From: Methylobacterium sp. WSM2598
GTDB lineage: Bacteria > Pseudomonadota > Alphaproteobacteria > Rhizobiales > Beijerinckiaceae
Assembly (NCBI RefSeq): GCF_000379105.1
Contig: NZ_KB900609.1
Span: 6,223,866-6,287,865, forward strand
Reading direction: 5' to 3'
DNA: 64,000 nt
The notes beneath the pieces were generated by a model. It did not search any database. It saw only the letters and a program-made list of their open reading frames with translations, and was not told the DNA's origin. The position numbers and the translations under genes are program-made. Shown here piece after piece: positions 62,761-64,000 of this stretch (positions are counted from its first letter, which is position 1; every line of letters starts with the position of its first letter).

Positions 62761-63204
62761 TCAGACCGACCACGGGCCGAAGCTGCCGTCATCGGCGGGG
62801 GCGGGCGGCTCGGGCGGCACCGGCCGCGACCGGCGGCTCTCGTCGATGGCCACGAAGGTGAAGAGGGCCTGCGTGACCTTGGTCGTCTCCTCGCTCTCGC
62901 GGGCGCGGCGCCACGCCTCGATCTGGATGCGGATCGAGGAGCGGCCCACCGCGACGATGCGGGCGTAGAGGCTGACCTCGTCGCCCACCAGGACCGGCTG
63001 CAGGAAGGTCATGCCCTCGACCGCGATGGTGGCGCAGCGCCCCCGCGCCCGGCGGGCCGCCACGTTGCCGGCGGCGAGGTCCATCTGGGCCATCAGCCAG
63101 CCGTCGAAGATGTCTCCGGCCGGGTTGGTGTCCGCCGGCATGGCGATGGTGCGGATGACCGGGGCGCCCCAATCGGGCACGCTGGCGGGCGGGTCGGTGG
63201 CCAT
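62761..63204 (-). CDS. acyl-CoA thioesterase, hotdog fold (YciA-like)
   Basis: Hydrolyses acyl-CoA thioesters in the cytoplasm. It has 147 residues. The active-site region IRTIAMPADTNPAGDIFDGW is followed by LMAQMDLAAGNVAARRARGR and TIAVEGMTFLQPVLVGDEVS, the hotdog core, where the Asp after PADTNPAG...DIF and the helix are typical. The C-terminus is Pro-rich. ATG 63204 opens MATDPPASVPDWGAPVI. Substrate length unknown. Confidence 0.93.
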   Translation of the reverse strand: MATDPPASVPDWGAPVIRTIAMPADTNPAGDIFDGWLMAQMDLAAGNVAARRARGRCATIAVEGMTFLQPVLVGDEVSLYARIVAVGRSSIRIQIEAWRRARESEETTKVTQALFTFVAIDESRRSRPVPPEPPAPADDGSFGPWSV

Positions 63205-63374
63205 GGGGACCGCGTCTCTCGGCTGCGTGAGGAGCCCCTTCGTAACCGACCTCGGCCGCGAGGGCGACCGCCCCGGCGTCCGAGGGGGGTGCGGGGCGGC
63301 CGTCGGGCCCTTGCGGAACCGGCCCCGGCATCGCCAGCTTTCATCCGTCCTGGTCCCATCCCGAGGTTCGCGCC

Positions 63375-64000
63375 GTGACCGAGATCGTCGCCGTCGAGAC
63401 CGCCCCGCTGCCGGCCCCCCCTCCCGCGCCCGAACCGCTCAGCGACGCGGACCGCGCGGCGCTGCGGGCGGCGGTGGCGGTGCTGGAGCGTCCGAGCTTC
63501 GCGGCCCGGCTCTCGGCCATGGCGGGCGCCCCCCTCGACATGCTGGGCCGGGCCCTGCCCGAGGCGGTGACCGAGACCATCACGCAGGCCACCGAGGGCG
63601 CCATGCGGGGCGCGCTGAGGGTGGCGGTCGCGACCCTGCCGCGGGCGGGGGAGGCGCAGGCCGTGGTGCCGGCCGAGGCGGCCGAGCGGCCCTCCCTGCG
63701 CAGCCGCGCCCTCGACCTGCTGGAGCGCTACCCGCCGGGGGATTTCGGCCACAAGGCGCTGGCGGCGGTGTCGGGCGCGGTCGGCGGCGCCTTCGGGCTG
63801 GCGACGATCCCCGTGGAGCTGCCGCTCACCACGACCCTGATGCTGCGCTCCATCGCGGAGATCGCCCAGCGCGAGGGCGAGGACCTGCGCGAGCCCGAGG
63901 CGGCGCTGGCCTGCCTGCAGGTCTTCGCGCTCGGCGGCCGCGGCGGACCGGAGCCGAGCCCCACCGACAGCGGCTACTTCGCGGTGCGCGGCATGCTGGC
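63375..64000 (+). CDS. EcsC-family protein (C-terminus beyond the window)
   Basis: About 208 codons are present. It starts at GTG 63375 (MTEIVAVETAPLPAPPPA) with a Pro-rich N-terminus, then ALRAAVAVLERPSFAARLSA and the conserved HKALAAVSGAVGGAFGLATI with PVELPLTTTLMLRSIAEIAQ, as in EcsC proteins. EcsC is named for the third gene of the Bacillus ecs ABC-transporter operon; its role is unknown. The frame is open at the right edge. Confidence 0.85.
   Translation, partial: MTEIVAVETAPLPAPPPAPEPLSDADRAALRAAVAVLERPSFAARLSAMAGAPLDMLGRALPEAVTETITQATEGAMRGALRVAVATLPRAGEAQAVVPAEAAERPSLRSRALDLLERYPPGDFGHKALAAVSGAVGGAFGLATIPVELPLTTTLMLRSIAEIAQREGEDLREPEAALACLQVFALGGRGGPEPSPTDSGYFAVRGML

Overview
The window is about 64 kb of very GC-rich alphaproteobacterial chromosome, most likely from a Methylobacterium-type methylotroph. 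The strongest evidence is an intact serine-cycle cluster for C1 assimilation in the order sga-hprA-mtdA-fch-mtkA-mtkB-ppc-mclA, all on the minus strand (36.3 to 26.2 kb). MucR, a FYDLN-acid protein, an HWE-family kinase and class II-like AroA also fit Rhizobiales. The genus is inferred from gene content, not from a search. Most of the window is ordinary chromosomal core. The edges cut through clpX (left) and an EcsC-family gene (right).

Layout. 0-3.4 kb: protein quality control (clpX, clpP, trigger factor) and tRNA-Leu. 3.6-7.0 kb: a multicopper-oxidase-fold protein that has lost most copper ligands, a MucR regulator without its zinc ligands, and YebC. 7.1-11.7 kb: serS-surE-pcm-nlpD, closed by a strong hairpin. 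12-17.8 kb: an ABC-F ATPase, then a SIR2-like protein with a C-terminal YEATS-like domain (a candidate stand-alone defence or NAD-processing protein), a nucleotide-sugar dehydrogenase and an EamA transporter. 17.9-22.6 kb: MgtC, a Crp-type regulator and a five-gene stressosome operon (RsbR, RsbS, RsbT, a second HATPase, an RsbX-like phosphatase) joined by overlaps. 22.5-26.1 kb: TetR regulator and EmrAB-type efflux pump with a palindromic operator inside the promoter. 26.2-36.3 kb: serine cycle.

36.8-45.2 kb: a small exported protein, two identical tRNA-Ala(GGC) genes, a FYDLN-acid protein, aroA-cmk, hrpB and malic enzyme. 45.5-49 kb: the most accessory-looking part, with a PRC-barrel protein whose stop codon lies in a 39-bp repeat array, a ribbon-helix-helix protein with an operator-like palindrome at its start, a VOC-family gene broken by three copies of a 14-bp repeat, a LysE exporter and a diguanylate cyclase. 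49-59.7 kb: argE, apaG, a tandem dcd, a phosphodiesterase, RidA, argD-argF, hslO and mutS. 60-64 kb: an HWE kinase, an AmpG-like transporter, a thioesterase and the start of an EcsC-family gene.

The serine-cycle genes interconvert C1-folates (mtdA, fch), regenerate glycine and glycerate (sga, hprA), and carboxylate PEP and cleave malyl-CoA (ppc, mtkAB, mclA). At window scale, short perfect tandem repeats of 10-39 bp units recur between genes and inside a few coding regions (tig, nlpD, mutS, the VOC gene). Coordinates, frames and motifs were read directly; function names rest on family resemblance judged by eye, without database searches.
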